Counted from the stretch's first letter, positions 1 to 23,617 are shown. The stretch: DNA of 64,000 nucleotides from Larimichthys crocea (GCF_000972845.2 NC_040028.1:16180871-16244870), one strand, 5' to 3'. Translations and numbers: made by a program. Notes: generated by a model from the letters alone, not told the origin.

Positions 1-11660
<11,660 letters not shown>

Positions 11661-12247
11661 ACTGTTGTTCTTTTGTCCTGATTATTGATTTCAAAGCCAT
11701 ACATAAGAGACATGGGTTTAACAACCAATGTGAACTGCTGTGAACGAAAAAAAAAAAACTTGCCTTGTGTATACAATATTTTATTATGTAAAGTAAAAAT
11801 TATAAGAATCATTAGAGAGTTTTAAACAGATTATATTAAGACCTCTTCAAAGACGCATAAGACACTCCTCAAGTATATTATCTAATATGACATAATAGGG
11901 ATTATTTTAAAGATTTATTGGTTATATTAGAGGCATAACATGTAGATTATTACAACCTTATTAGTACCTTGTTTATAAATTGTAAAAAATATATATTATG
12001 TTGGAGAAATGCATACACTATATACAGCTCTAGACGAATCATTGCACACGACAAGACGTGATCGAATTAAAGTAACGCGTATGACTTTTTTCATTTGCTG
12101 GATTCACCAGACTTAATTTAACGAATACTTTACACATGAACACACGAGTACTTCTTTTTTCCTGTTATTTTTTGTCAACATCATTAAAAAGATTAAAACT
12201 TTAAAAAAATGTCAAATATTAGTATTTTGTTTGTCTGTTTGTGTTTT

Positions 12248-12253
12248 AATAAA
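12248..12253 (+). terminator. frmpd4: Poly(A) signal, probable end of frmpd4 3' UTR
   Basis: A perfect AATAAA about 590 bases after the long-frame stop at 11660, in AT-rich DNA. It is the first perfect hexamer I noticed downstream; other non-canonical signals lie earlier. Confidence 0.4.
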
Positions 12254-12649
12254 TAAGAGTTTGGTTCCCTCTCACAAAAAATATCATATTCTTTTTATTT
12301 AATTTTGCATTTGTTCCCCTCAAAGTCGTAATCATGAATTCTCTTTTTAGTCGAGCACTGTTCAAAAACACAATAACAGGCTTTTTCTAGATTATACAAG
12401 TTTGCTTCTGATGTTGTATTACTCAAATATAAAAGTTGCACACCCAACAATATGTTTTGTTTCATAACAATATTTAATAATTCATGATTTTGCTATTTAC
12501 TCAAGCCTGAGTGTTGGTAATGCTCTTTGCATTAATGATGATCATGGCCCACTTACTCACGGGAGAGAGCGCTTGCACAATGTGTGAGTAGTCAAGCACG
12601 CGCTTGCAGTCTGCAGCCATGCCAGCAGCTCCCTGCCAGCTGTACTCCG

Positions 12650-13130
12650 AGCTAAATGCTAACATAAGCATGCATCAACATGCTCGCAGTGACAATGCTC
12701 ATATTATATTGGCCATAGTTCAGCCTGTTGGTGTGCTAATTAGCACAAAACACAAATCACAGGCTGACGGGAATGTCATTAGTTCGGTGAAAAAGCTCGA
12801 TGAAAAGTTCATCCCGAGGTGGGTTATGAACATATGTATCAGCTTTAATGGCGATTCGTCTAATTTGTGAATTTACACTGACATCACAAATGTCAACCTC
12901 ATGGTAAGCACAAGAGGAAAAGTCAGTATCGCCTGGGGACTGTGAATATCACAAAAGTCTAGTCAGATGTTGAAAACTTCGACCTGCCGGTGATGTCTAG
13001 AGGTAAAGACAGGGTATCACCAAAATCAGAACAATTCGTCCTCCGAGGACCATTAATGTCTGGAGAAATGTTCGTTACAATCCGTCTAGTAGTTGTTAAG
13101 ATATTTCAGTGGACAGAAAAACAGGCTGAC
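12650..13130. repeat. Interspersed teleost repeat, family member 2
   Basis: Carries gtgctaattagcacaaaaca, gggaatgtcattag, cacaaatgtcaacctcatgg, gaggaaaagtca, tcgtcctccgaggaccatta and attgttaagatatttca-like words in the order of an abundant spiny-rayed fish repeat. It shares the 'acagctga ... gacattag' section with 9455-9590. No coding capacity; family assignment is from memory. Confidence 0.55.
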
Positions 13131-13733
13131 ATCGTCATCCCCTAGAGCTGCTAACATGTCTCTTGTCATCACGCCTCTTTACTGTAAAAGAAGCAGATCA
13201 GGTAGATGATTTTTCCAAAACTGCAGTGTGTCTCTCAAATAGTCAGTCTCAGCCACAAAGTAGTCACGGATTACAGATTAAGACGATGTCTAGCGTGGGA
13301 GCTGGTAAACCTCAACTCCACTCCAAGCATAGGTTTCATTTTACCCTACAAGACAGTCAGAAATGAAACCACCAGTGGTTTAATAACCTGAGCAACCAAC
13401 GACTCCTCCAGCCGTGCCGTTAAGACACAAGACACCATAATCATTCTTTTGTAAAGAAAACCTCTTCATGGTAACATTAGCATAAAGCATCATTATATAA
13501 CAAACAGCCACCAGATGACTGTTATCACAGACGGGGTAAAAGATGGAAGGATTTGGATGTGTGTGGTTCGTGAAAAGAGGGAAGTGATTCTGGCTAATAA
13601 TACACAAAATGGGTTAACCCAGACACCTGTTACTTTCCCCCTATCACCGAATATCAATGTTAGTGTTACAGTGTTCTTTCAGTACTCGTACAGGACGCAT
13701 AACAGGACCTGTTTTGAATCTCTCTCGTGAACA

Positions 13734-16700
13734 ATGTTCTTCCACTCGGTGAGTGTTCGCTCTATTGTATTATAATCGCGTTCATACTGTTAAGTGGTGA
13801 AATGGAAGGTTGGCTTTGATCAGAAGGACTCGTACCATATCGGGAAAATGAAACGCTTGTTCCACTTTTTAGTTTTATTGTGCTGTTTATCTTTACCTGT
13901 GATTCTGCTCGATGTGTTCATTGTGTAACTGTATTTTTTTAGCTTTTTCTCAGTGAACCGCCTTGTGTTTCAATACAGATGTGCGTGCCGCTGCTGGGCC
14001 TGTGGTGCTTTCTCTCCATATCAACATCTAGCATCTCATACCCAAAAACTCTGCCGTGTGATGTCAGCGAGGAAAGCAACGGGACTGAGCTGAAAGTGAA
14101 CTGCACTGAGAGAAACCTCAAAGACGTCCCCAACGGCATCCCCAGAGACACTACCAATCTGACGCTCACCATCAACCATATCCCTCAATTAAACTCCACC
14201 TCCTTCCGAGATCTGGTGAACCTGACTGAGATTGACATGAGGTGCAACTGTGTGCCCGTCAAAATCGGGCCCAAGGACCGCATATGCTCCAAGAGCGTGA
14301 CAATAGAGGAGCATGCCTTTGCCGGTTTGAAGAATCTGCGAGCGCTGTATCTAGACGGCAATCAGCTCGACAGTATACCCAAAGGCCTGCCTTCAAACCT
14401 GATCCTGCTGAGCTTGGAAGTGAATAACATTTTTCATATTTCTAAAGCAAACCTCTCCGGGATCAGAAATGTTGAGATGCTTTACCTCAGTCAAAACTGC
14501 TACTATCGTAACCCATGCAATTGTTCCTACTATATAGAGGAAGGTGCGTTTTTGCAGCTTGAAAAATTAACATTGTTATGCCTTAAGTCAAATAACTTAT
14601 CCTATATTCCACATCAACTACCCACAAGCCTCAAGGAGTTGTATCTCTACAACAACAACATTGAAGAAGTCACAGATGAGGATTTCAAAAACCTAACAAA
14701 CCTTGAGATTCTGGATATTAGCGGAAACTGTCCCCGATGTTACAATGCTCCTTACCCATGCAACCCGTGCCCGAACAATTCGCCGCTTAAAATCAGCAAG
14801 ACGGCTTTTAAAATGCTCAAGAAACTGAAGACGCTCCGCATGCACAGCAACTCTCTGATTTCCGTACCATCTGACTGGTTTGCGAACATGCAGGAGCTCA
14901 GGGTGCTTGATCTCTCGTCAAACTTTTTGGCAAGAGAGATGGGAGTCACTGCCTTCCCACGTTTCCTTGGCAAACTCGAAGAACTGGACCTGTCATTTAA
15001 CTATGAGCTGCAGAAGTATCCTAAAACATTGAGACTGAACTGCAGTTTCACTTCCCTCAAATCCCTTAAAATTCTCAGACTAAAGGGCTATGTGTTTCAG
15101 CAGCTAAAGCCTGAGAGCATTGCTCCTTTAAAGGCTCTCCCAGGCTTGCAGGTTTTAGATCTGGGTACAAACTTCATTAAAATGACAAACCTTAGTATTC
15201 TGATGGAATTAAAAAGCTTTCAAATAATCAGCCTCTCTGATAATAAGATATCTTCCCCCTCTGACGGCCAAGACGCCGTCGGTTTCTCTGGAGGAGAGCC
15301 GTTTGAGTGGTCACCCATGTCAGCTGCTGCTCCGTATCAAAATAAGGAAGTGAGAGAGATTCATTACTTTAGATATGATGAATATGCACGCAGCTGCAAA
15401 TACAAGAGTAAAGAACTCGGCGTCATTACATCCTTTGTCAAAAGGGAGTGCAGTCAGTTTGGCAAAACCCTGGATGTGAGCAGAAACAACATATTCTTCT
15501 TGCATCCCAGTTTTTTAAATCTCGGGGAGCTGAGATGTCTCAATTTGTCTGGAAATGCAATGAGCCAAAGTCTGAATGGATCTGAATTTACCCATCTGAC
15601 TAATTTACAATATCTGGACTTCTCCTCAAATCGCCTGGACCTGCTGTACTCCACTGCGTTTCAAGAGCTGAGCAATCTGGTCATTTTGGATATAAGTAAA
15701 AACAACTATTATTTTGAGTCGGAGGGATTGACTCACATGCTTAATTTCACTCAAAATTTGAAAAAGCTCAAGATACTGATGATGAACCACAACAAGATCT
15801 CTACTTCCACTAACACAGAGCTGGAGAGTGAATCTCTAGAGAGGTTAGAGTTCAGAGATAACCGGTTAGATGTGATGTGGAGAGATGGGACCAGCAGATA
15901 TTTCAATTATTTCAAGAAATTATTTAATCTGACCGTCCTCGACATCTCGGAGAACAACCTCGATAATATTCCAAAGCCTGTGTTCAGCGGTCTGCCAGAC
16001 AAACTGTCTGAGCTCTACATCAAAAAGAACAGACTACATTCATTTTACTGGGGGGAATTACAGTTTATACAGTCTTTGCGAGTCTTAGATCTGAGCGGGA
16101 ACAGCTTAACTACTGTTCCACGCATGCTGTCAAACTGTACCAAATCTCTGGAAAAACTCGTTTTGCATCATAACCAAATCCTAAAACTCACACCAGATTT
16201 TCTCAAGGATGCCTACAACTTAAGGTATTTGGATCTTAGTTATAACCGCCTAAAGAACATTGACAAATCGAGCTTTCCAGATGATGTTGTTGGTCAGATG
16301 CATATGCTGCTTCTGCACAACAACAGATTTGTGTGCAGTTGCAATACCACTTGGTTTGTAATGTGGCTCAACAGTACAACGGTGCCCATCCCCAGACTGG
16401 CTACAGATGTCACCTGTGCCTCTCCAGGAGCACAGAGGGGTAAAGCTGTGGTCTTAGTGGACCTGCAGGCCTGCCAGCACAGCTACCTGTCGATCATCCT
16501 CTACACCCTCATGACTTCTCTGATCCTCAGCTTCCTCGCTCTGTCCATCTCCAGCCACCTCTTCCTGTGGGACGTCTGGTACATCTACCACTTCTGCAGG
16601 GCCAAGCTTAAAGGATATGGACGCCTGTACTCCCAAAGCTCCGTCTATGATGCCTTTGTCATGTATGACAAGGAGGATCCTGCAGTGACCGAGTGGGTGA

Positions 16701-17125
16701 TGAAGGAAATGTGCTTTCATCTGGAGGAACGCGGAGACCGTCCTCTGACGCTGTGTCTGGAAGAACGCGACTGGATCCCTGGATGTCCTCTAATCGACAA
16801 CCTCTCCCAGAGCATCCACAAGAGCAAGAGGACCATGTTCATTCTCACCAACAGATATATTCAAAGTGGCAACTTCAAGACAGCTTTCTACATGGCTCAC
16901 CAGAGGCTGATGGATGAAAAAAATGACGTCATCGTACTGATCTTCCTGGAAAAAGTACCTTGCAATTCAAGGTACTTGAGATTGAGAAAGAGACTGTATA
17001 AGAGGTCCGTGCTGGAGTGGCCAACAAATCCTCAAGCCCAGCCGTACTTCTGGTTCAGCCTGAGGAGTGTATTAGCAACAGAAAGCCACAAACAATACAG
17101 CAACCTCTTCAAAGAGACACTGTAA
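13734..17125 (+). CDS. tlr7: Toll-like receptor 7
   Basis: Endosomal receptor for single-stranded RNA and guanosine-type ligands that signals through a MyD88-type TIR domain. One large exon, 13979-17125, encodes 1048 residues. In that numbering there is a signal peptide at 1-20, an LRR-N cap (LPCDV), and the MRCNCVPVKIGPKDRICSK segment typical of TLR7. A CPRC...PCNPC insert lies near 250, a Z-loop near 425-480, the transmembrane segment near 836-858, and the TIR from about 888 with YDAFVMYD, LCLEERDWIPG and FWF boxes. Pocket residue D554 (NRLDLL), aligned with human D555, is kept. An acceptor (caatacag) sits exactly before 13979. An upstream ATG TTC TTC CAC TCG followed by gtgagt (13734-13748) would splice in phase and add MFFHS. 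Human TLR7, as I recall, also starts in a separate exon. If that exon is not used, Met 13979 serves. Confidence 0.95.
13749..13978 (+). promoter_or_regulatory. tlr7: tlr7 first intron with an ISRE-like site
   Basis: The intron runs from gtgagt to tacag. At 844-854 of this kilobase (13844-13854) it contains GAAAATGAAAC, which fits the GAAANNGAAA core bound by IRF factors and ISGF3. tlr7 is interferon-inducible in vertebrates, so the position is suggestive. A ten-base motif of this kind can also occur by chance. Confidence 0.35.
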
Positions 17126-18770
17126 ATAGAACATATACTCTAATATGGCTGTTCCTTCTTTCTGTATTCTTTCTGTATATGAATTACAAAGTGTAGACAT
17201 TAAGTCTAAGTGATTGGCACTCTGTCTTTTTTCTATTTGTGTCCAAGATGGCAGTGGAGCTGCCAGCATAAAACAGGGAAATGAAACCAAAGTACTTCTT
17301 GTATTTGATGTGCTACTTCTGTCAGAGAGCCGATCTGGATGTGAGAACTAGTCACTTTGTTTCTGTTATGACTGACTTGAACAACGGCAGGATTCTTTTT
17401 TTAACCATGTAATGTATACATAGCTACAGAACACCAAGATGAGTGCAGAATATTTTGGCTTGCGTTGACTTGATGACACGACAAGCTAGGCGTTTTTTTT
17501 TTTGTAAATAGTGATTTTTTTTTCAAGCACTAGAACGTTACCTCTTTTCAAGGCTGTCATTCAAGGATCATAAGGAATCAATACAATACGTGCACGATGG
17601 TGAGTTTTGCTCATACAAGTTGCTCTGTGCTATTTTTAAACTCAGTCTAAGCTCTGTGTGCAGTAGACTAAAAATGAACTCTTTACTTATCGTCACGTTA
17701 TGCATGTGCATGTGCTTTTCTGTAATATGATCTTTAATGATTTTGTGCTTCTGTGATTGTTTTTGTTTTTTGCAAAGAACTTTAAGTGTTCTTAATACAG
17801 CTCATTAAAGTTTACTCACAAACTGTGTGGTGGGAATCGCTATATCGGATCATCTTCACCTCTATCTATCACCTTTGTGCTACGAGTACTTTCCATTTTT
17901 AGAGAATGAAAAGAGTTAACCACTTAACAAGTTTACCAGAGGACTAGTGATTAAAAGTCATGCTGTGCAGCCAATCATTGTTCAGACCCACACAGAACTT
18001 TTTTGTGAATTCTAGTTTCTAAAGTGCCAGGCTGAAATTTTTCTATAAGTAATTATTTCAATTACATAATTCATTCAAGAACATGTAAAAAAAAGTCACA
18101 CTTTTATTAACTGTAAAGCTCATACAGCCTCAATGGGAGAGACGGAGCAAGTCGATACAGGATATACTGTGCGATATTGTCTAATAAAAATAACTTTAAC
18201 AACCTATAGCTACTTATTCCAGGAGTAACCTGGATGTTAAAGTGAGGATATGCAGCTTTTGGAAGAAGAATTAAGTTAACCTAAATATTGAAAATTGATG
18301 TAAAACACACACCATTTCGTGGTACAGTACACTCTACTCTTTGCTGCTACTTGGTCTGGTACGACCAGAAGCTTATGTTAGCTGAACCTAGCACAATTTA
18401 TTTAAATGTTGACATTCAGAAGTAAAGTCACTGACTATTGTGACTTTTCTCGACTTGTGCTACTGTTGCAATATGATATTTAGTATTTACCATCATGCCA
18501 AAATTGTATAGTTTCAGTTAAGCAAAAGTTAAGCTGTAAGGGGTTAACAGAGTTCATACCAAGAGCAGTTATTCCAGTTGAGTGGTATTTAATTTAAAGA
18601 CTACTGCCACCTGGTGGTTTTATGTGGTGCCATTCTGAAAAGTAATATTGTAATGAAGTACGGCTTCAGATAAATGTTGGAAATGCACTATGAACATTTT
18701 CTTTAAAACTGATGACCTACTGTGTAAGTTAAAGTTCCTCCATTTGACTTATTTTATCATTTATCTACAG
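17126..18770. other. tlr7 3' UTR and tlr7-tlr8 spacer
   Basis: AT-rich sequence with no supported gene. It should contain a 5' exon and promoter for tlr8, since an acceptor at 18770 precedes the tlr8 coding exon, but I could not place that exon with confidence. Confidence 0.5.
17804..17809 (+). terminator. tlr7: Poly(A) signal of tlr7 (ATTAAA)
   Basis: ATTAAA about 680 bases after the tlr7 stop codon, followed by GT-rich sequence (ctgtgtggtggg). This is the strongest signal seen between tlr7 and tlr8. Confidence 0.5.
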
Positions 18771-18785
18771 ACCGTCACATGTTGG

Positions 18786-21700
18786 ATGCACTTGCTGCTG
18801 TTGTCACTGTGGTGCCATTATGACATCCAGCCTGCTGCTTGTAAACCTATGTGGATGATGCCGCAGTTCCCTTGTGACGTCGAGGCCTACAACACCTCTA
18901 AGATCCTATTTGACTGCAAAGGTCGTCGCCTGCGTAGAGTACCCTACGGGATAACTCCTAACGCAACTGAGCTCGACTTGTCAGAAAATTTCATTTACAA
19001 TGTTTCGTTTCATTCATCTCCTGAACTGCTCAATCTGACACTGCTCAATCTCAGCTGGGCAAACAAGAAGCAACCAGTGATCATTGATGTGAACGCATTC
19101 AAAAATCTGACAAAACTGTATGAACTGAGACTACAAGGCAATTGTCTGACCAGAATCCCTGAGAATCTCCCTCGCAGTGTGAGAAAGCTTGGTCTGAATA
19201 ATAACAAAATTATGTTCTTGGATAACAGCAGCCTAGCTGGTATAACAAACGTGACACACTTATGGTTATCCAAAAACTGCTACATCTGGAATCCTTGTGG
19301 GAAGTCTGTTGAGATTATGGACAACAGTTTTGAGGTTATGACCAAACTGCGAGTTCTGGACTTGTCCTATAATAACTTAACTAAAGTTCCCAAAGGATTA
19401 CCCAAGTCATTAGAGGTGTTAATGGTGGGTTCTAACAGAATACAGGACATATTTGAAGATGATTTTTACGGGCTAACACTTTTAAAAGTCCTAAAAATAC
19501 AAGGGAACTGTCCAAGATGTCAAAATGCTCCGTATCCCTGTGTTCCTTGTAAAAACATTTCTCTTGCCATCCATCCTAATGCGTTTCACAATTTGACAAA
19601 GCTTGAGAGACTGGACATGGGAGGAAACTCACTGAACCAAATGAATCCTTCCTGGTTTGAGAGGCTGACCAATCTAAAACAATTGTTCCTGGCATTTAAC
19701 TTCTTGCTAAAACCAATAACTGAGGAGGCAAAATTTCTAAGTTACCTTCCCCACCTTGAAAAACTCGATCTCTCATTTAACTTTGCCCTGAAGGACTATC
19801 CCAAGACGATAAATCTCTCAAAAGAGTTTTCAAAACTTGTGTCACTTAAAACTTTGCATTTAGAGGGTTTGGTCTTCCAGAGTATCGGACCAGACACGCT
19901 CAGTCCTCTGTATGAGCTCAAAAATCTGTCTGTGCTGAACTTAGGCACTAACTTCATTATTCAGTCCAATTCCACCGTAATGAGTAAATTCTCCAAAATG
20001 AAAATGATATACCTCGCGGAAAACAGGCTGTATCCCATACCAGTGAAGAATCCCCCACATCCAAGTGAGGGATACAATCAGAGGTCAGACCTTTCTATTT
20101 CACCGCTCGTGAAACCCAGTTCAAAAGATTTCCGTTTTAAGGTGTCACACAGCTTTGTCAAGGCAGAATGCTTCAACGCCGGACGAGTGCTAATCCTCAG
20201 CTCAAATAATCTCTTCTTCATTTCTCTGAAGCAATTTGACGGCTATGGCGATATTGCATGTCTTAACCTCTCAGGAAATGGATTTAGCTCAGCACTTAAC
20301 GGAACAGAGTTCTCCTTGCTGCCTAATCTGACATACCTGGACCTGTCATGCAATAAGATCGATTTGGCCTATGACCACGCCTTCACAGAACTAAAGAAAC
20401 TAGAAGTACTAGACCTCAGTCACAATTCTCACTACTTTGAAGCGTTTGGGGTAACCAATAATTTAAATTTTACAAAAAATCTGCCCGTCCTGAGAGTGCT
20501 GAATATGAGTCATAACTCCATTTCCAGATTAACGACAAAACAGATGTACAGCAAATCATTAAACGAGCTTCGGTTTTCGAATAATAAGCTCGGGATTCTT
20601 TGGAAAGAAAGAGATGGCTCATATAAGATGCTTTTTACCAATCTTACTAATTTGACCATTTTAGATATATCCTACAACGGCATCACAAAGATCCCGGACA
20701 ACATTTATGAATATTTGCCACGCAATCTTACCAAACTATACATAAATCACAACTCCCTTACTGACTTTGAATGGAACTATCTGAAGTTTTTCCATCAACT
20801 TCAAACTTTAGACCTGAGCTACAATAAGTTACGTCATGTGAGAGGTATAAACTCAAACTTCACCCACACTAATCTGACGTTCCTTGACCTGAGTCATAAT
20901 AATATTTTCCACTTGGACAATGGACTTTTTAAGCATTTAGAAAACCTTAAGGCTCTTAGCCTTAGCTACAACAAACTGACCATCATCAATCAATCCACCT
21001 TCCAATTGGGACCAGAGAATCAGATCAAGACTTTGTACTTGCAGAGAAACCCGTTCCAGTGTACCTGCGATTCACTAGATTTCATTTTGTGGATTGAAGA
21101 CAGTGATATAAAGATCCCTCGACTGACCACTGAAGTGATATGTGTCACACCAGAAAACCAGAGGGGTCAAGCTCTGATAGGTTTTGACATTAACCAGTGT
21201 GTAAATGACAGCGAGGCGTTGTTGATCTACATTCTCACGCATGCCTGCATTGGTATTTTTATGTTTGTGACAACTGTTGCTCACTTGTTTTACTGGGACG
21301 CCTCCTATGTCCTGCACTATATGAAAGCTAAGATGAAGGGATACAGCCCCTTGAGCTCGCCAGACAGTGCTTATGATGTCTTTGTGACTTACGACACCAC
21401 AGACCCGCATGTTTCTGAGTGGGTGATGAGGAATCTGCGAGTGAAACTAGAAGAGGAAGGAGAGAAGCATCTTCCTCTGTGTCTGGAAGAGAGGGATTGG
21501 CCTCCTGGAGTCCCGTTGGTGGATAACCTCACTCAGAGCATCCGATACAGCCACAAGACGCTGTTTGTCTTAACGGAGGGCTACGTCAAGACCGGGGTTT
21601 TCAAGCTGGCGATGTATCTGGCCCACCAAAGACTGCTGGATGAAAACGTGGATGTGATCGTGCTGCTGATGTTGGAGCCCGTGCTGCAGCACTCTCACTT

Positions 21701-21860
21701 CCTGCGCCTGAGGAGGAGGCTGTGCGGGAAAAGTGTCGTGGAGTGGCCGAGAACGGCGGCCGCAGAGCCCTGGTTTTGGCAAAACCTGAGGAATGTGGTC
21801 AGAGTGGACAATCAGGCCATGTACAACAAGGCTTATTCAAAGTACTTCACAAGCAAGTGA
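18786..21860 (+). CDS. tlr8: Toll-like receptor 8
   Basis: Endosomal sensor of RNA degradation products, paralogue and tandem neighbour of tlr7. The frame is open from 18690, but ttatctacag ending at 18770 is a good acceptor, and Met 18786 begins a clean signal peptide (MHLLLLSLWC). Met 18786 is preferred and gives 1024 residues; a short upstream coding exon is also possible. Leucine-rich repeats fill the ectodomain, with a CPRCQNAPYPCVPC insert near 241 and a transmembrane segment near 812-836. The TIR starts near 863 with YDVFVTYD, LCLEERDWPPG and FWQNL boxes. Relative to human ligand contacts as I recall them, F405, D543, G572 and T574 are kept, Y348 is Phe and V520 is Ala. The Z-loop lacks the multibasic cleavage motif of human TLR8. 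LEPVLQHSHFLRLRRR is typical of TLR8, not TLR7. Confidence 0.94.
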   Translation: MHLLLLSLWCHYDIQPAACKPMWMMPQFPCDVEAYNTSKILFDCKGRRLRRVPYGITPNATELDLSENFIYNVSFHSSPELLNLTLLNLSWANKKQPVIIDVNAFKNLTKLYELRLQGNCLTRIPENLPRSVRKLGLNNNKIMFLDNSSLAGITNVTHLWLSKNCYIWNPCGKSVEIMDNSFEVMTKLRVLDLSYNNLTKVPKGLPKSLEVLMVGSNRIQDIFEDDFYGLTLLKVLKIQGNCPRCQNAPYPCVPCKNISLAIHPNAFHNLTKLERLDMGGNSLNQMNPSWFERLTNLKQLFLAFNFLLKPITEEAKFLSYLPHLEKLDLSFNFALKDYPKTINLSKEFSKLVSLKTLHLEGLVFQSIGPDTLSPLYELKNLSVLNLGTNFIIQSNSTVMSKFSKMKMIYLAENRLYPIPVKNPPHPSEGYNQRSDLSISPLVKPSSKDFRFKVSHSFVKAECFNAGRVLILSSNNLFFISLKQFDGYGDIACLNLSGNGFSSALNGTEFSLLPNLTYLDLSCNKIDLAYDHAFTELKKLEVLDLSHNSHYFEAFGVTNNLNFTKNLPVLRVLNMSHNSISRLTTKQMYSKSLNELRFSNNKLGILWKERDGSYKMLFTNLTNLTILDISYNGITKIPDNIYEYLPRNLTKLYINHNSLTDFEWNYLKFFHQLQTLDLSYNKLRHVRGINSNFTHTNLTFLDLSHNNIFHLDNGLFKHLENLKALSLSYNKLTIINQSTFQLGPENQIKTLYLQRNPFQCTCDSLDFILWIEDSDIKIPRLTTEVICVTPENQRGQALIGFDINQCVNDSEALLIYILTHACIGIFMFVTTVAHLFYWDASYVLHYMKAKMKGYSPLSSPDSAYDVFVTYDTTDPHVSEWVMRNLRVKLEEEGEKHLPLCLEERDWPPGVPLVDNLTQSIRYSHKTLFVLTEGYVKTGVFKLAMYLAHQRLLDENVDVIVLLMLEPVLQHSHFLRLRRRLCGKSVVEWPRTAAAEPWFWQNLRNVVRVDNQAMYNKAYSKYFTSK

Positions 21861-22046
21861 AGCAGAAGCTGGATAAAGTGTCTGGAGATGAACCGTAACT
21901 TTACTACGTGGATGATAATATTTGAAAGCTTGTTTTTTAAATCATTGTTTTATATCATAACTGATGCATGACTCCTCCGGGAGCTTAAAAGAATACAATT
22001 ATGTGTGTAATGTAATGTGATTTGTGTGCAGATATTACACTGTGTG

Positions 22047-22052
22047 AATAAA
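22047..22052 (+). terminator. tlr8: Poly(A) signal of tlr8
   Basis: AATAAA 187 bases after the tlr8 stop codon, followed by a GT-containing stretch (ctggacatgtctgtt). A second AATAAA lies near 22095. Confidence 0.6.
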
Positions 22053-22639
22053 TCAAACCATTTCAAAACTGGACATGTCTGTTATCTGATCTCCAATAAA
22101 CCCAGAAAATATCTTTAAGTTTAACCAGTAAGTCACTCAAGAACAAAATGCACTATGATCTCAGTTATTTTTATTTTTTAAAGAATCATAAGATAAACTC
22201 CCTTAAATGAAGTCCCACTTCCTCATGGGTTGCATTTCCTCTTGCATTATTTCCTGGTTATTCCTTCATTTGCCCACAAGGTGTCGTCCCTGATGCAGTT
22301 TTGAATAGTGTGCAAACTTAAACCCGAGCTAATTAACTCAATGCCTCACTCGTAAATCACTTTAGAGCGTGCGGTTTTTTGGATCGCTTTGCAACAAACA
22401 CCTGGATTTGCACCTGGATCGATATGATCACAAAGACTCCTGCAAAGAGACAAAGTGAAGAACTGATCACAGTCCAGGATCTGATGTGGGCGGTCACAGC
22501 TGACTGAACGCAGAGAGTTTCCCTTTAAATAAACACACAGATTTGACAAAATGTCAAACATGGTGATGGTTTATTCAGTGTTTGACTCTTGGCATTAATG
22601 TTAAAATAAACATATTTGTACAAAAGCAGGCTTTAGAGG

Positions 22640-22768
22640 CAGTGGGCGTGACGCCACAGGCTCATTTGCATACTGCGCACTATTTATTGTGGGATGGACG
22701 CTCCAGTCGTCACTGCGTGCCTGCGCCAGACAGACATCCACCCAGTTATCTCTCTGCCTGAAACCTCG
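22640..22768 (+). promoter_or_regulatory. tmsb4x: Promoter and non-coding first exon of the thymosin beta gene
   Basis: A GC-box-like gtgggcgtg is followed by an octamer ATTTGCAT at 22664-22671 and a TATA-like tatttatt at 22681. A 5' UTR exon probably starts near 22710 and ends at 22768, before gtaagt. Thymosin beta 4 genes typically have such a non-coding first exon. The transcription start is inferred from motif spacing only. Confidence 0.5.
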
Positions 22769-23326
22769 GTAAGTGTGTTTGAATGTTTCTTCCAACAGAT
22801 GCTGCTTTATGTTAAGCCTTTTTTTTATTTTTAGTGATTTTATTCCGTCTATTTTCATGGATTGAGCGTCCTGCTTTATTATAAAACGGTGTCAGCTGTG
22901 CAGGATGCGTTCAAAGCCACCAGAATTAAATCAGAAAATGGCCAAAAATGTGACGTATTAAACAAAGAAACGCAAAAAAAACGTCGTTGCTTTGTCTGCT
23001 CTGTCTTCAACAAAGACTTCATGCTGTTTCCATCACTTCAACATTTAACTCGACGCCCTTTGACTTGCATTAGATGGCATGTGCTCAATTTTTTTTAAAA
23101 GTGAGTTATTGTTCAGAGGCAATAGTTGCAGGCAGCTTACTCATCTGGGCGGTGGTCCCACAGCTGCACGCACTCACCAACTGACACAAAGCTGTTCTCA
23201 AGTCAGGCACTGATAGGCACACCAGGGAAGTTTTGAATAAGGGTCAGTGTGTTCCCAACCCCCCATGCAAAAAGAAGTCACTTCTGCATGAAACTGATCT
23301 AAGTTTAATTCTGATTTCTTAAGTAG

Positions 23327-23617
<291 letters not shown>

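Larger units (their letters stand above)
11661..13733. other. Intergenic region frmpd4-tlr7
   Basis: AT-rich presumptive 3' UTR and spacer to about 12500, then a decayed interspersed repeat (12650-13130), then about 600 bases of unassigned sequence upstream of the first tlr7 exon. No supported protein gene; short open frames here lack family similarity. Human PRPS2, which sits between these genes as I recall, is not present. Confidence 0.6.

Noticed and set aside
18690..18785. Upstream in-frame Met of tlr8 (MNIFFKTDDL...)
   Set aside because: A good acceptor ends at 18770 inside this stretch, and the sequence before it does not look like a signal peptide. The gtaagt at 18724 would leave an intron far too short and out of frame.
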